A stretch of DNA of 64,000 nucleotides from Rhodotorula mucilaginosa. Taxonomy: Eukaryota > Basidiomycota > Microbotryomycetes > Sporidiobolales > Sporidiobolaceae. Numbering within the stretch: the stretch's first letter is position 1; the number at the start of each line of letters is the position of its first letter. The translations under genes were made by a program, and so were the position numbers. Location: assembly GCA_034406715.1 (NCBI GenBank), contig CP137864.1, positions 62,001 through 126,000 on the forward strand, given 5' to 3'. Shown in pieces: positions 44,201 through 54,554 of the stretch. Under the pieces are notes generated by a model. It did not search any database, was not told the origin of the DNA, and saw only the letters and a list, made by a program, of their open reading frames with translations.

Positions 44201-44660
44201 GGCTCGCGAGTTGGATCGAGTTGACGACGACCAAGACCTGCCTCGCTTCCACCTGACCGTGACCGCCTTCGAGGAGCCCGGGATGTCGCCTCGGCGGGAT
44301 CTGTCCGATCAAGCTGGTAAAGATGGCGGTTTTGCCGCTGCCCGTCGGGGCTGACACGCCGAGGCGGGTGAAGTCGCCGCGGTCGAGTTCGGAGAGGACG
44401 GCGTCGACGCAGGCTTGCTGGTACGGTCGCAACGTGAAGAGGTTGGCTCGGATGCGCCGCCGTAGCTGGGTGACGCCTGTGGTCGGTGCAGCGTAGAAGC
44501 GTGCATGAGTCGCTATACTCGGTGTCGGGGTCTGTCGATGAGCTCGAGCGAGAGCAGCAGCCTGAGCATGACGACGAGGAGGAGCAGCGGCGGTGGAAGC
44601 GAGAGGGCGAAGCGGGTCCCAGTGGCGAGTATAGCCTAGCCGCGTATACTGCCTCAGCAT
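41263..44660 (-). CDS. IRC3: Mitochondrial ATP-dependent helicase Irc3
   Basis: SF2 helicase of the mitochondrion that unwinds branched DNA and supports mitochondrial genome maintenance. The start [16 protein letters not shown] at 44660 opens a basic presequence rich in Arg, Ala and Ser. Exons resolved include 44163-44660, 44028-44096, 43291-43904 and further exons down to the stop at 41263-41265. Motifs in order: [12 protein letters not shown] (Q/Ia region), [12 protein letters not shown] (Walker A), [10 protein letters not shown] (DEAH), [12 protein letters not shown] (motif III), [10 protein letters not shown], then [11 protein letters not shown] (motif VI). An acidic, Glu-rich insert lies between DEAH and motif III. 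The C-terminus is a highly charged Lys/Glu/Arg helix. Only 114 bases separate it from the divergent PPT1 start. Confidence 0.85.
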
Positions 44661-44774
44661 CCGGTAGTCCCCGCCTTGCCTCCTCGTACGCTTCCTGAAG
44701 CGAGAGAGCAACAAGTTGAGATGTGGGGCCGACTTTGCCTCTTTGACTCCGGCGAGTCTACACACGGCTCGAGC

Positions 44775-46351
44775 ATGAGGCTTCTGGCACTCGTAGTCTT
44801 GCTAGCGATCTCGGCACTCGCTGCCCCTGCTCCTCCTCCCCCTCGTCCAGTCCCCATCGTCGTACGTCCCCTCCTCCTCCTCTCCTCACCCTTCCAAAGC
44901 TCATCCACCCACGCGCAGCTCTGGCACGGCCTCGGAGACCGGTTCGACGGTGCAGGCTTGCAACTCCTCAAGCAAGACCTCGAAGCCCGCCCCGAGTTGG
45001 ACTCGGTCTTTGTCCACATCGTCACCCTCGCCCAAGACGGTCCCGCAGACCAGTCCGTCGTTAGACTCTCTCTTACGTAACCCCGTACAGCTGAGACTGA
45101 CCTCGGATACTGCCACCCGCACCCAGACGCGCCACCTTTTTCGGCCACGCCAACGACCAAGTCTCGTTCGCCTGCGCGCAACTCGCCGCCCTCCCTCGAC
45201 TCGTCGACCCCCGCGAGAACCCGTCCCGCCAGTTTGACGCGATCGGCTTCTCCCAAGGCGGCCAGTTCCTCCGCGCCCTCGTCGAGAGGTGCAATGGCGC
45301 GCCCCTCGGAGGCGTCACGGTCCGCAACTTGATCACCCTCGGGTCCCAGCATGTTGCGTCCCAGTCTCTCTCTCTCTCTCTCTCGCTCCGGTCCCATTTG
45401 GTCCACACTAACGTCGCCACACGCACCCAAACCAGATGGGCATCTCGGCTCTCCCCCCGTGTCCACCCGGTTCCTTGCCCTTCTCCTTCTGCCGCCTCAT
45501 GCACCTCTCCCTCATCCGCGAAGGCGTCTACTCCCCCTGGGCCCAACACAACATCATCCCGGCGCAGTACTTTCGAGACCCGGACCGCATCGACGAGTAC
45601 CTCGACCGGAACGACTTTTTGCGCGACATCAACAACGAACGGAGAGGCGATCGGCAGCCTCCTTACGGTGGTCGAGAGGTCGGGCTTTCTGTCCAGGTAG
45701 AGGAGGACGATTCGACTGGGAGGAACGCAACATATAAAGAGAATTTCAAGTCTCTGAATCGATTCGTCATGTTCCGCTTCAGGTGAGTTCTTTGGTTCCT
45801 GGCCAACATCCCATCGATTACCGGACCCAATCGCTGACTGATCACTACCTTGCCTGTCCCTCCTCCTCCTTCCACCTCGATTCTCATCATCACGACGACG
45901 CCGTGACCCTCTGAACCCGAACAACAGCAACGACCTGACCGTCGTCCCTCCCCACTCTGCTCATTTCACCCTCCCCGCCTCCCCACCCTCTCCAAACTCG
46001 ACCTGCCTGCCCCCCTTATGCTACCCGCCGCCTCTCAAATGGTCCCGCCTCCCCCTCTACCAGCAAGACTACCTCGGTCTGCAACACCTGCACCGCGCGG
46101 GGGGGCGGATCGAGCGAGGCGTGTGCAAGGGGGAGCATATGCAGATTGGGAAAGGGTGCTGGGAGGCTGTGGTGAGGCATTTGGGGGCGAGTGGGGAGGG
46201 CAAGATCAGCGTCGTCGCGAGCGGAGAGGTTCAAGAAGGTGAGGAGGAGGAGGAAGACGAGGTGGAGGTGGAGGAGGAGGGGGCAGGATCAGATGGGCAA
46301 GAAGACGGGTCGGAAGGACGGTTCGTACTCCAACCCGCTGCTACCTCCTGA
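44775..46351 (+). CDS. PPT1: Palmitoyl-protein thioesterase
   Basis: Five exons (44775-44861, 44919-45052, 45127-45352, 45436-45782, 45928-46351) give 405 residues. A signal peptide (MRLLALVVLLAISALAAP) precedes a lumenal enzyme that removes fatty acyl groups from S-acylated proteins in the vacuole/lysosome. Catalytic residues can be placed by comparison with human PPT1: Ser in GFSQGGQFLRALVERC, Asp in FSNDLTVVP, His in GEHMQIG. The oxyanion-side LWHGLGD motif is present, as are GVYSPWAQHNIIPAQYF and INNERRG. After the catalytic His region the protein carries an unusual acidic tail (long Glu/Asp runs, last 60 or so residues) not present in the animal enzyme. Intron 3 holds a CT microsatellite (45363-45386). 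Confidence 0.88.
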
Positions 46352-46826
46352 TCCTTCCCTCTCGACACTGTAGCATACTCTTGCCCCGACTGTGAAACCT
46401 CTCTGTAGCCATCATCGGCGCTCTCGATCCCGAGAGAGAGACGGTCGTGTGGAAAGCTGAGAAGGTCAATCCGCCGTCCATCCTGCGCTCGCCCTCTCGT
46501 CCTCAGCTGCTATAGTATGTGTAGGGAAAAGCATGCGGTATTGCGGGATAGAGAGAGAGATGACTGCAAAGCTACAATTGAGAGAGGGGTAATAACGGGG
46601 AAAGCGATGGGGGGGGTATAGAATGCAAAATGCGGGATTGACGATCAAAACGAGTGAGCGGATAGATGCAGAGACGGGACAGGGGTATGTAGTTTGATAT
46701 TGAGGCATAAAAGAGCGAAGGAGGTAGAGACAACAACGACAAGCGATTCTTTGAGAGAGAAACCTAGACGCACGCGCAAACCCACCGGCGAACCAAGCTT
46801 AGGGGGACGGAACCCACCCCCCCTGT
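46352..46826. other. Convergent 3' flanks of PPT1 and cold-shock paralogue 2
   Basis: 475 bases between two stop codons. No gene is seen; the stretch is purine-rich on the + strand near 46540-46620. Confidence 0.4.
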
Positions 46827-48877
46827 TTACTCCTCCAGCTCGACGCAACTGTCCCCCTCGTCTTCGTCTTCCTCCTCCTCAGCAGGCGTACGACGAATGC
46901 GAGGAGGAGCCGCGCGCATCTTGCCCTTGTAGTAAGCGGCCGGCGCGTACCCCCCACCACGGCGGTGGCGGCCTTTCCCGGGCGGGCACACGTTCTCCTC
47001 GTCCTCGGACCAGATCGCAGCCGCTTTGCAGTTCATCCGATCAAACGCGGCGGCTTGGCGCGGGTCGTCGAGGCCTTTAAGAGGCGCGCCTGTTGTACAA
47101 TCGGAGTCGAGTCGAGTCGGCACTTCTTTTCGTCAGCAGCAATTTTTTCCTCCGGCTCGCCTGTCGGGGCGGCGAGAGAGTGATGCGCACAGCGTAATGA
47201 GAAACGGGACTCACCGTTCTCGCCGCGGAGCTTGAGAGCCTGGAAGCGACCCGACGAATGCTTGACGAGGGCGTACTCGACCTGCGCGTCGCGCAAGCGG
47301 AAGGGCAGACATCCCAAGTCGAGTCAGTCAAGACCCCCTCCCACGGCACACGGACTAGTTCCGCTCGACATGACGCACCCTTTCATGCTGAGCGAGGCAG
47401 CGGAAACCGCGAGTCTGCTCGATCCCCGTGTAGTGGATAAAGACTGCGCCGCGAGGAACGGAGGTTTTCGTCAGCTCAAACGCGGCGGCCATCCCAAGGG
47501 GGTTATCGGAAACTGACCATCCGCTCCGAGTTCCTCGGCGTGGTCGTCGATGATGAAGCCAAAACCCTGCGAGGCGCATACATCGGATTCGCCCAGTCAC
47601 GGTCAACCTTCTCGCCCGAAAGAGAGACAGACACCCGACAAGCTCTTCCGGCACCGACTGACCTTTTCGACGTCAAAGAACTTGCAAGCGCCCCTCGACG
47701 AAAGGACCGCTCCGCCTTCGAGACGTTCGCGGATCGTCGTCGTCGTCTCCTCCTCGCCACGAGCAGAAGGAGCGGGACCCGCAGGCGCAGCCACGAACGG
47801 AGTCGAGTAAGCGTACGGGATTGGGTACACGACCGCAGCAGCAGCGGGGGTGGCGAGCTTGTTCGCGCCACCAATACCACCAGCGCTGGCGACCGAGCTC
47901 GCGGACGTGCTCCTCGAGTTGGCGGGCGACAATCCGAGCGAGGACGCCGCAACGGACGAGAGCGAGAGGGACGTGTTGGCCGACGAAGGCGTGGTCGTCG
48001 CGGGTCCGTACCAGTACGGGCGACCGAGGCCGAGCGAAGGAGGGTACAGCTGCTGCTGCTGGTTGTTGTTGTTCCCAGTCGTCGTCGTGACGGAGGAGGA
48101 AGGAACCGCACCGGTCGAGGTGGACAAGGGCGTTCCAGGAGGCGAAGGGACCGAGTAGCCTTGAGGGTGGTGGTAGAACGCCGAAAAGTCGGTCGGGTAG
48201 TAGTAAGCCGCCGCCGCCGGGTTGTAAATCGCCGCCGGAGAGACTCCGAAACCGGTGGCGGGATTGTAGAACGGCGCCGGCGAAGCCGGGACCGACAAGT
48301 AGCCGCCCGACTGTTGAGCCACGTAGTTGGCCGAGACAGCGTGCTGCTGCTGCAAGGCGGCAGGACCGGAGAACGAGCGCGTCGTCGACGACGAGGACGA
48401 GTCGTGGGACGGCGAAACGCCACCGGCGGAGATGGCGAGTCCGCTGAAGAGGGCGGTCGGGACGGGCGCCGGCTCATCAAAGTGCAGCAAAGGCGAGACG
48501 GTACTCTGGAACGCCTTGACATTGCTGGACTTGGGCTTGAGCGCCGTAGCCGCGGCGGCAGCGATCTTGGTCTTGGTCGAGTTGGAGGAGGTTGACATCT
48601 CGATTTTGACATTGGCGGCGGGTTCCTGTCCTCCTCCGGCCTTGATGTTCATGTCCAACGCAAGCCTGTCGACCGCCGGAGCGTTCTCCTTGTCCGCTTG
48701 ACGCGTAGAGGCGGCGACCTGCGCCGAGTGACGACGCGAGGGACGAGGAAGCTCACTCGACGTGAGACTGCTCGTGCGACGTCCAGACGAACCAGAGGCG
48801 GTGGCTTTGCTCGTCGGTTTGGCAGACTCGGAGCGAGCCGGAGTAGACTTTGAGGCCGTCGAAGGAGAGCTGTGCAT
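46827..48877 (-). CDS. Cold-shock-domain RNA-binding protein (paralogue 2)
   Basis: Five exons (47663-48877, 47518-47566, 47379-47443, 47215-47281, 46827-47089) give 552 residues beginning MHSSPSTASKSTPARSES. A long low-complexity region rich in Ser, Pro, Ala and Tyr leads to a single cold-shock domain: SRGACKFFDVEKGFGFIIDD, VFIHYTGIEQTRGFRCL, HERVEY, GRFQALKLRGENG. Both RNA-binding motifs (GFGFI, VFIHY) are intact. The C-terminal exon starts APLKGLDDPRQAAAF, matching AQLLGLADPVQANRV of the paralogue at 8446-10497, and ends in an acidic tail. All four introns within and after the domain fall at the same places as in the paralogue. A possible upstream non-coding exon cannot be excluded. Confidence 0.8.
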
Positions 48878-49358
48878 CCAGCGCGCGCAACCCCACGGTC
48901 AGTCAGGGCTATACTCGTCCGCGAGAGAGAGGGTTGAGCGAACGGTCGCTGCTCGACTTACGAGGCGGCGCGGAGGTGCATCTCTGTGCTACCGGGACTG
49001 CTTGATCGTAGAGAGCGAGTAGTATAGACTATGCACAGGCTAGCTAGCGAATAGACTTGTGGGAGAGAGTGAGAAGAGGGAGAAAGAGAGAGAGGAGAAT
49101 GAGCTGACGCGAGAGACCAACTGGTCGCAGCACGGGCTCACACGGCGATACGGGGGTGCGCGAGAGTCACAGGCAGGTAGGTACACTTGAAATAGAGGTC
49201 ACCCTGCTCAACGCCACCCCGGCGAGCGCCGCCTCGCCGAATCCTGACCGTTCGTTCCTCTCGCCGGAGGAACCTCTTCTCTCAAAAGAACGACCATCCT
49301 GGGCCGAGCGCTTCGGGGACATGATATCACGTCTAGACTCTCACATGCAAGACATGGA
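48878..49358. other. Spacer between two tandem - strand genes
   Basis: 481 bases between the cold-shock paralogue 2 start and the BCP1 stop. It contains a GAGA-type purine tract (about 49058-49100) typical of a promoter/leader here. No gene is recognised. Confidence 0.4.
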
Positions 49359-50816
49359 CTACGCGACCGCCGCACCGACAAAGTCCTCCATCCCGGCGAC
49401 CACCTCGGCGAACTTTGCCCACGGGACGAGCATGAGTTGTCCGCGCTGCTCGACGCCGAAATCGTCACCGGCGCCGTCCTGACCTTGCCGCCGTGACCGC
49501 GTATAGTGGTACACGTGCTTGTGCTCGGCAAACTGTCGCGTCCAAACGAAGACAGGCAGGGGGCATTGATCAGTTGGTCGAAAAAATCGAGACAGACGCG
49601 ACAGGACCGCGCACCTTTTGGATAAACTCGTCCTCCGGGTGGTACATCCACACCTTCTCGTCGTCCCGCTCATCCTTCGTGGCGCCCTTGCGCTGCTTCT
49701 TCTTCTTCGGCGCCACGACCTGTCGCAACCCGGCCTCGGCGACGATAGCCTGTTCGAGCGCCGCGTTCGGGTCGTCTTCGAGCGCGGCGGTCGACGAGAG
49801 AAAGACGCGCGAGAGGAACAAGAGGTGCGAAAAGTTGTAGGGCTCTTTCTGCAGTGGGCGCACATCGCGGCGAAGAAGGCAGACAGACACCTAGTCAGCC
49901 AACGCGCTGTCTCGGAGGGGGATGGCATGGAGGATCTTTCTCCCGGGCACGCTCACATCTTCGACGGCCCACTGCAACTCTTCCTGCAGCATGCGGTACA
50001 TGGGCGGTACGATCTGCGTCGGCATGTTGACCATTCGTTCGCTCAAGACCAACCCGACATGTTGTTTCTTCGCTTCGGCGGCCTCCTCGACGGGGTTTTG
50101 CAAGAGGGCCGAGAGTTGAGCATGGAAGGCCGACGAAGCGGGCGAGTCGAGTTTCGAGAGGAGGTATTTGATCAGGGACGAGATGGCCGGTTTGTCCTGC
50201 GGGGGCAAACAGAGATTTCGCCGGAGGGTGATTTAGCCCCATCGCAGCTTTGTGCGAGGGAGGGAATCCGAGTCCACGCAGGAGAATACACGGAAGCTCA
50301 CCTTGTGCACATTCAAGTTCAACACGGTCAAGACGGCATACGGATCCCCCTCGTTGGCCTTGTCGTCCTCCTCCCCGGAATCCGTCTTGACCGTACTCCC
50401 GACCAGTTTCTGTTCGAGGACCAAATCCGTCACGCCGGCGAGGTCGAGGTCGCCCGTCGCGGCGTCGACGTGGCCGACGAGTTGGGACAAGAGGAGCTTG
50501 ATCGAGTGGTAGTCTTGCGGTTGCGGGTCAAAGAACGAAAAGTTGACGTCGAGCATCTGTGGGGAGCAGCAGCCAACGAAGGTCAGCCAGAAATCGCCGC
50601 GGCTATACATACTCTTCGGAGAGCGTGACGCACCTCGACGTCCTCATCCTCGCCAAGCGGACCGTCGTCGTCGTCGTCGTCGTCCTCATCGCCTCGATCT
50701 CGTGCGCTCCGCTTCGAGCCCTTCGCAGCCGGCGCGCTCTTGGGCGGCGAGTCGACGTCCATCCCACTTTCTTTTGACGGAGCAGCAGCAGCAGCAGTCT
50801 TGGATTTCTTGCCCAT
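49359..50816 (-). CDS. BCP1: BCCIP-family protein Bcp1
   Basis: Five exons (50634-50816, 50302-50556, 49957-50196, 49615-49848, 49359-49532) give 361 residues starting MGKKSKTAAAAAP. An acidic run of seven Asp precedes the conserved domain: MLDVNFSFFDPQPQDYHSIK, KLVGSTVKTD, VGLVLSERMVNMPTQIVPPM, YRMLQEELQWAVEDKEPYNF, and PWAKFAEV near the end. In yeast Bcp1 is a nuclear chaperone for ribosomal protein Rpl23 and is needed for export of Mss4. Within the last exon a 51-nt stretch starting GTCACGG and ending GAGCAG keeps the frame whether spliced or not. Removing it would join HYTR directly to GQLML, so a further intron is possible. Tandem with RPL32, 400 bases apart, which fits a ribosome-linked role. 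Confidence 0.85.
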
Positions 50817-51216
50817 CGTTTATCCCGGAACAGCAGCTGAAAATGATGAAAAGGAAAAGTCGCTCTCATCGCATGTGCTCAAGTTTTCCTCAACCTCGAC
50901 AGCAATCAATTCTAGCATACGGGACTTGTCAAACAGCACAGGTTTGCGCACTTGAAACGGGACATACAAAGTAAGGCTTCCGGAAAGCGCGCAACCATGA
51001 ATCCGAACCGAGCAAGAGCTAGAAACTCGCTCTCTTTGCGCACCCTGAAGAGAGCGAATAGAGTTGCTTCCCCTTTCTTTGGCCCCCACCAACGGCTGAA
51101 CCAGCAAAGGAGAAGTTTACAGCGTGCGCGCGCCGATCGATTCGACTCGCAGGAGAAGAGGGAGAGAGACAGAAAAAGGGGGGCAATTCCAACACGCCAA
51201 AGGAGCAAAAGGTGAT
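50817..51216. other. Spacer between RPL32 stop and BCP1 start
   Basis: 400 bases holding the RPL32 3' flank and the BCP1 promoter. No additional gene recognised. Confidence 0.4.
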
Positions 51217-51848
51217 TTACGCCTCCTCGACGCGGACCTTGGCCTGCGAGTTGGTAACCTTGACACCGAGGACGCGCGCCTTCTCGAGGATGGTGACGCG
51301 CTTGCGGGCCGAGACGGTCGACGCAATCTCGGCGGCGAAGCTGCGCGGAGTTTGGTCGTGGTGGTGCGGGAAGAAAGAGTTCGTTTTCAAAGGGGCGAAG
51401 GAAGGAAAAAGAGAGTCAGCCTTGAAACTCTCGGAGAAGGCTCTCAAGGAGGAGAGGGCGCGCGCGGCGAAGGGGACTTACACCTTGGAGTTCATGAGGA
51501 GCGACTCGAGGTCACGCTCGTTGTGGACCAAGAACTTCTTGTACCCGCACGGGAGGACGTGGCGGGTCTTCTTGTTGCTGCCGTAACCGATCTTGGGCAT
51601 CGGGAGCTGGCCCTTGAAGCGGCGACGGACGCGGTTGTCGATACCCTTGGGCTTGCGCCATGCCTCCTTGACACCGTGGTAACGGTCCGACTGGTGGCGC
51701 TTCTGCTCGGGGGGTCGTCGGAGGACGCGTTACATGGGGACAGAGGGTCAGCACTCCCACGAACCAACCAGGAAGGTGCCCGCCGGGGTGGAAGACGCAC
51801 GAAGGGCTTCGTCCGCTTCTTGACGATCTTGATCGACGTCGCGGCCAT
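51217..51848 (-). CDS. RPL32: 60S ribosomal protein L32 (eL32)
   Basis: Three exons (51801-51848, 51482-51702, 51217-51340) give 130 residues, the usual length. The sequence runs [20 protein letters not shown], then [42 protein letters not shown] and the C-terminal [15 protein letters not shown] block, all characteristic of eL32. The second exon ends AAGGT with a GTAAGT donor; reading GTGTAA as the donor would break the frame. It is a structural component of the large ribosomal subunit. Confidence 0.93.
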
Positions 51849-53250
51849 CTTGCTACCTGCGTGTTTTGTCACCGCGTGATTACGCAGGAGAGTCAGCGTC
51901 CCGCATTCCCTAGATGCGCGGCCTGGGCTGCAAGAAGAGCGGTTGTGGTGCGTGTCGGGCGATAGTCCCTCCCTCCGCGTTTCCACCCTCCCGACTTCGC
52001 TCGCTCGCACCGGCTTAAGCTCCATCGCAGTGTTGGCCCAGCCAGTCGAGGCCTCGAAGAGGTCGCCGTTGTGCCGCCCCAGCAATCACCCCCAAAAGGT
52101 TCCCCCCCTCCCCCTTCCCGCACCGTCCAACCGCTTCTGAGTCTCTCTGTACAGATCCGTGTTCAAGGAGACGACCACGGCGCAGCGAGCGTAAGGAGGC
52201 GCGCCAACGGGCGAGAGGGTGTTGGCTTGTCTCGTCGAGCACTGCCGTGTCGCCTCTGCGCCTGTGCAGCCCCGCCCCGTTCCGTCCGCGGCATGGCCGT
52301 GGTGCATGACCACAACGTCAAAAACCACTTCCGCCAGCAGCGTTCCGTCCATCCTCCTGCACACTCCCGAGGACCCCCTCATGACCCGATCCTTGATGGT
52401 GGCCGACCCCGCGCTTCCCGCTCGTGCTCCGATGTCGTTCGCGATCTCGCTCAAGTCCGGTGGCAGTCGACGGGGAAGTACTGGGTGTAGTGGGGAATCG
52501 ATATCCATAGAGAGAGCAGCGTACCGGGCTGTGTGGATCGAGAGAGAAGCGGAGGAGAAGAGGGTCAGCGCGTTGAATCGGTGAGCTCAACCAGCGGCGA
52601 GTCTCGCTCCCACGTCGCCCGGGTGCTCGACAGTCGGGGAGGGGAACAGCGGGCAGACCTAGGAGCGTGTGGACCCGTCCAAAGGGCGGCTAGACTGACC
52701 AGAAGGGGACTGGGAACGTCGAGTGAATCGAGGCCAGAGGTCAAGCCGCGAGTCGGTCGCTCGCTCGCGCGCCGCTGCAGCCTTCGCCTCGCCCGCGCTC
52801 ACCCTTCCGCTTCCGCTTCCGCTTCTCTCGACCAGGCCTGCGACGTCTGTCACACTCTAGGATACTCTCCCTTTCTTGTCCAGATGCATCGGAATCCTGT
52901 ATACTTCGCCCCGCCTCTGGATCACTTTGCTCCTAGCACCCAATCACGCTTTCCCCCGGCCGTCTACAAGGGCGAAGTACGTAGAAGAATAACTCGGTTC
53001 GAGAGAGACCGCAGTACGCTGTAGTGCGGTTCGGACGCATCAAACGTAACGAACTGCTGTTCGCGCGGTATTTTCATGTTGCATGACCCACACCACATCA
53101 TCCGGAAATGAGAGGACTCATCCTGCCTCATCGACCTACGACACGCCTGCCCGCTGAGCCCGCCTTACCAGCTCCGCCAACTCTTTCACGAGCGACGAGC
53201 AAGCATATATATAACCCCCCGTCGTCGTCGCAGAGGAGCGAGGCGAGAGG
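51849..53250. promoter_or_regulatory. Divergent upstream region RPL32 / LSM1
   Basis: 1.4 kb between divergent starts of RPL32 and LSM1. Apart from an uncertain frame listed separately (52086-52508), nothing coding is seen. An AT-rich TATATATAA stretch at 53206-53214 lies about 40 bases before the LSM1 ATG and could be a TATA element or leader sequence. Confidence 0.4.
52086..52508 (-). CDS. Uncertain small open frame
   Basis: An uninterrupted 140-codon frame begins with ATG (MDIDSPLHPVLPRRLPPDLSEI). The first 40 residues look protein-like (amphipathic, ending TIKDRVMRGSS), but the rest is Arg/Gly/Ala-rich as expected of random GC-rich frames. No family is recognised. It could be the first exon of a small gene whose later exons are not obvious, or chance. 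Confidence 0.2.
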   Translation of the reverse strand: MDIDSPLHPVLPRRLPPDLSEIANDIGARAGSAGSATIKDRVMRGSSGVCRRMDGTLLAEVVFDVVVMHHGHAADGTGRGCTGAEATRQCSTRQANTLSPVGAPPYARCAVVVSLNTDLYRETQKRLDGAGRGRGGTFWG

Positions 53251-54011
53251 ATGGACCCGCTCGCCAACTTGCAATTCACCACCTCGGGCGCCCTCATCGA
53301 ACTCGTAGACAGTCAGTCCAGTCCACCCTACTGTGTCCTGGGGTAATCTCGAAAGGGACTCACACGCGCTCGCACTCGTGCAGAAAAGGTGTTGGTTCAC
53401 CTCCGCGACGACCGGAAACTGATCGGAGTCCTCCGTTCCTATGACCAGTACGGTCAGTCTCCCCCTCTTTCTTGGGGGTCACAAAACAGAACAGAACAGA
53501 ACAGATGGTTGACCCCGCGCCGCGCCGTAATACGTGTAGCCAACCTGGTCTTGACGCAGACGATCGAACGGCTGTTCCACCCGCCGTCTCGGTCGTACGC
53601 CCAAACCGACCGCGGCGTGTTTCTCATCCGAGGCGAGAACGTCGTCTTGCTCGGAGAAATCGTCAGTTCCCTTCTTCTTCTTCTCGAGGGCGTATGGATC
53701 CGGAATTCCCAGGATGAGGCAGCGGAGCGACGGCAGCACCCGCTTCCTCCCTCCTCTACGGCTCTATGCTCGATCAAATCCTGACTCTTATCCTCGAACA
53801 CCCCCCATCGCGTCGCGTTGCCTCGCCCACACAGGACCTCGACACGGAGGACGAACCGTTGTCGCGACTGCAACTCGTCCCGTGGCCTCACCTCTCGTCG
53901 CTCCTCGCGGCCGACAAGAAGCAGAAAGCGCACCAGAAGCGGGACCGCGAGCGGGTCCTGTTCCGACAGAAAGGGTTCGGCGAAGAGGGAGGCGAAGGCG
54001 ACGCGTACTGA
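53251..54011 (+). CDS. LSM1: Sm-like protein Lsm1
   Basis: Four exons (53251-53311, 53384-53452, 53540-53661, 53835-54011) give 142 residues. The Sm1 motif is split over exons (LIELVDKKVLVHLRDDRKLIGVLRSYDQY) and Sm2 reads GVFLIRGENVVLLGEID. The C-terminal extension (DTEDEPLSRLQLVPWPHL and a charged KKQKAHQKRDRERVLFRQKGF helix) distinguishes Lsm1 from Lsm8. It is the defining subunit of the cytoplasmic Lsm1-7 ring, which binds oligoadenylated mRNA 3' ends with Pat1 and triggers decapping. The 173-nt last intron is among the longer ones of the window. Confidence 0.92.
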
Positions 54012-54554
54012 GGGAGGGAGGGGTTGTATCACCACCATCATCATTCAAAGTCCGGAGAGGGACGACTTCTCTCTCTCCGGCAGCGCGGCGTCCTTATTCA
54101 TTCGGTCGACGCCCCCCTCTAGGTCCCTCCACCAACCATGTTCATCATGTTTCTTTCCTGTTTGCGAAGGACCGCCGTCCGGTTCGCATTCACGAGAGGA
54201 GAGAGAGCGCGCGCGCTGATGGTTTGGGACCTCTCGGGTCGGGCTTTTCAGTCGGTGCGCAACTCCATCTCGTAACAGACTACATACTGTGCTGCTTTTT
54301 GATCTGTACGGGAGCCGGCTGTGACTCGCGATTTGAGGGGCAACGTCCCGACGGACTTTGTAATGGCGGGAATACAAATGCGAGAATTCCGACTGCATTG
54401 CGAACTCGCCGCCACCTTTTGCTCGTCTCACGCACTCTGCTGTACTGTCAAAGGTCTAGAGACTCGTCGTAGTAGCTGTCCGCACGTGCTCTCTCCCTCT
54501 CTCTCTTCCTTCCCCTCTCTCTCCCCCTTCCCCCCTCCTCACCGCGGCCCCATC
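54012..54554. promoter_or_regulatory. Upstream region and CT-rich leader of the KH gene
   Basis: About 540 bases after the LSM1 stop. The last 60 bases before the next ATG are almost pure CT (54488-54540), a pattern common in leaders of highly expressed fungal genes. No other gene is seen, although the KH frame stays open upstream to about 54321. Confidence 0.45.
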
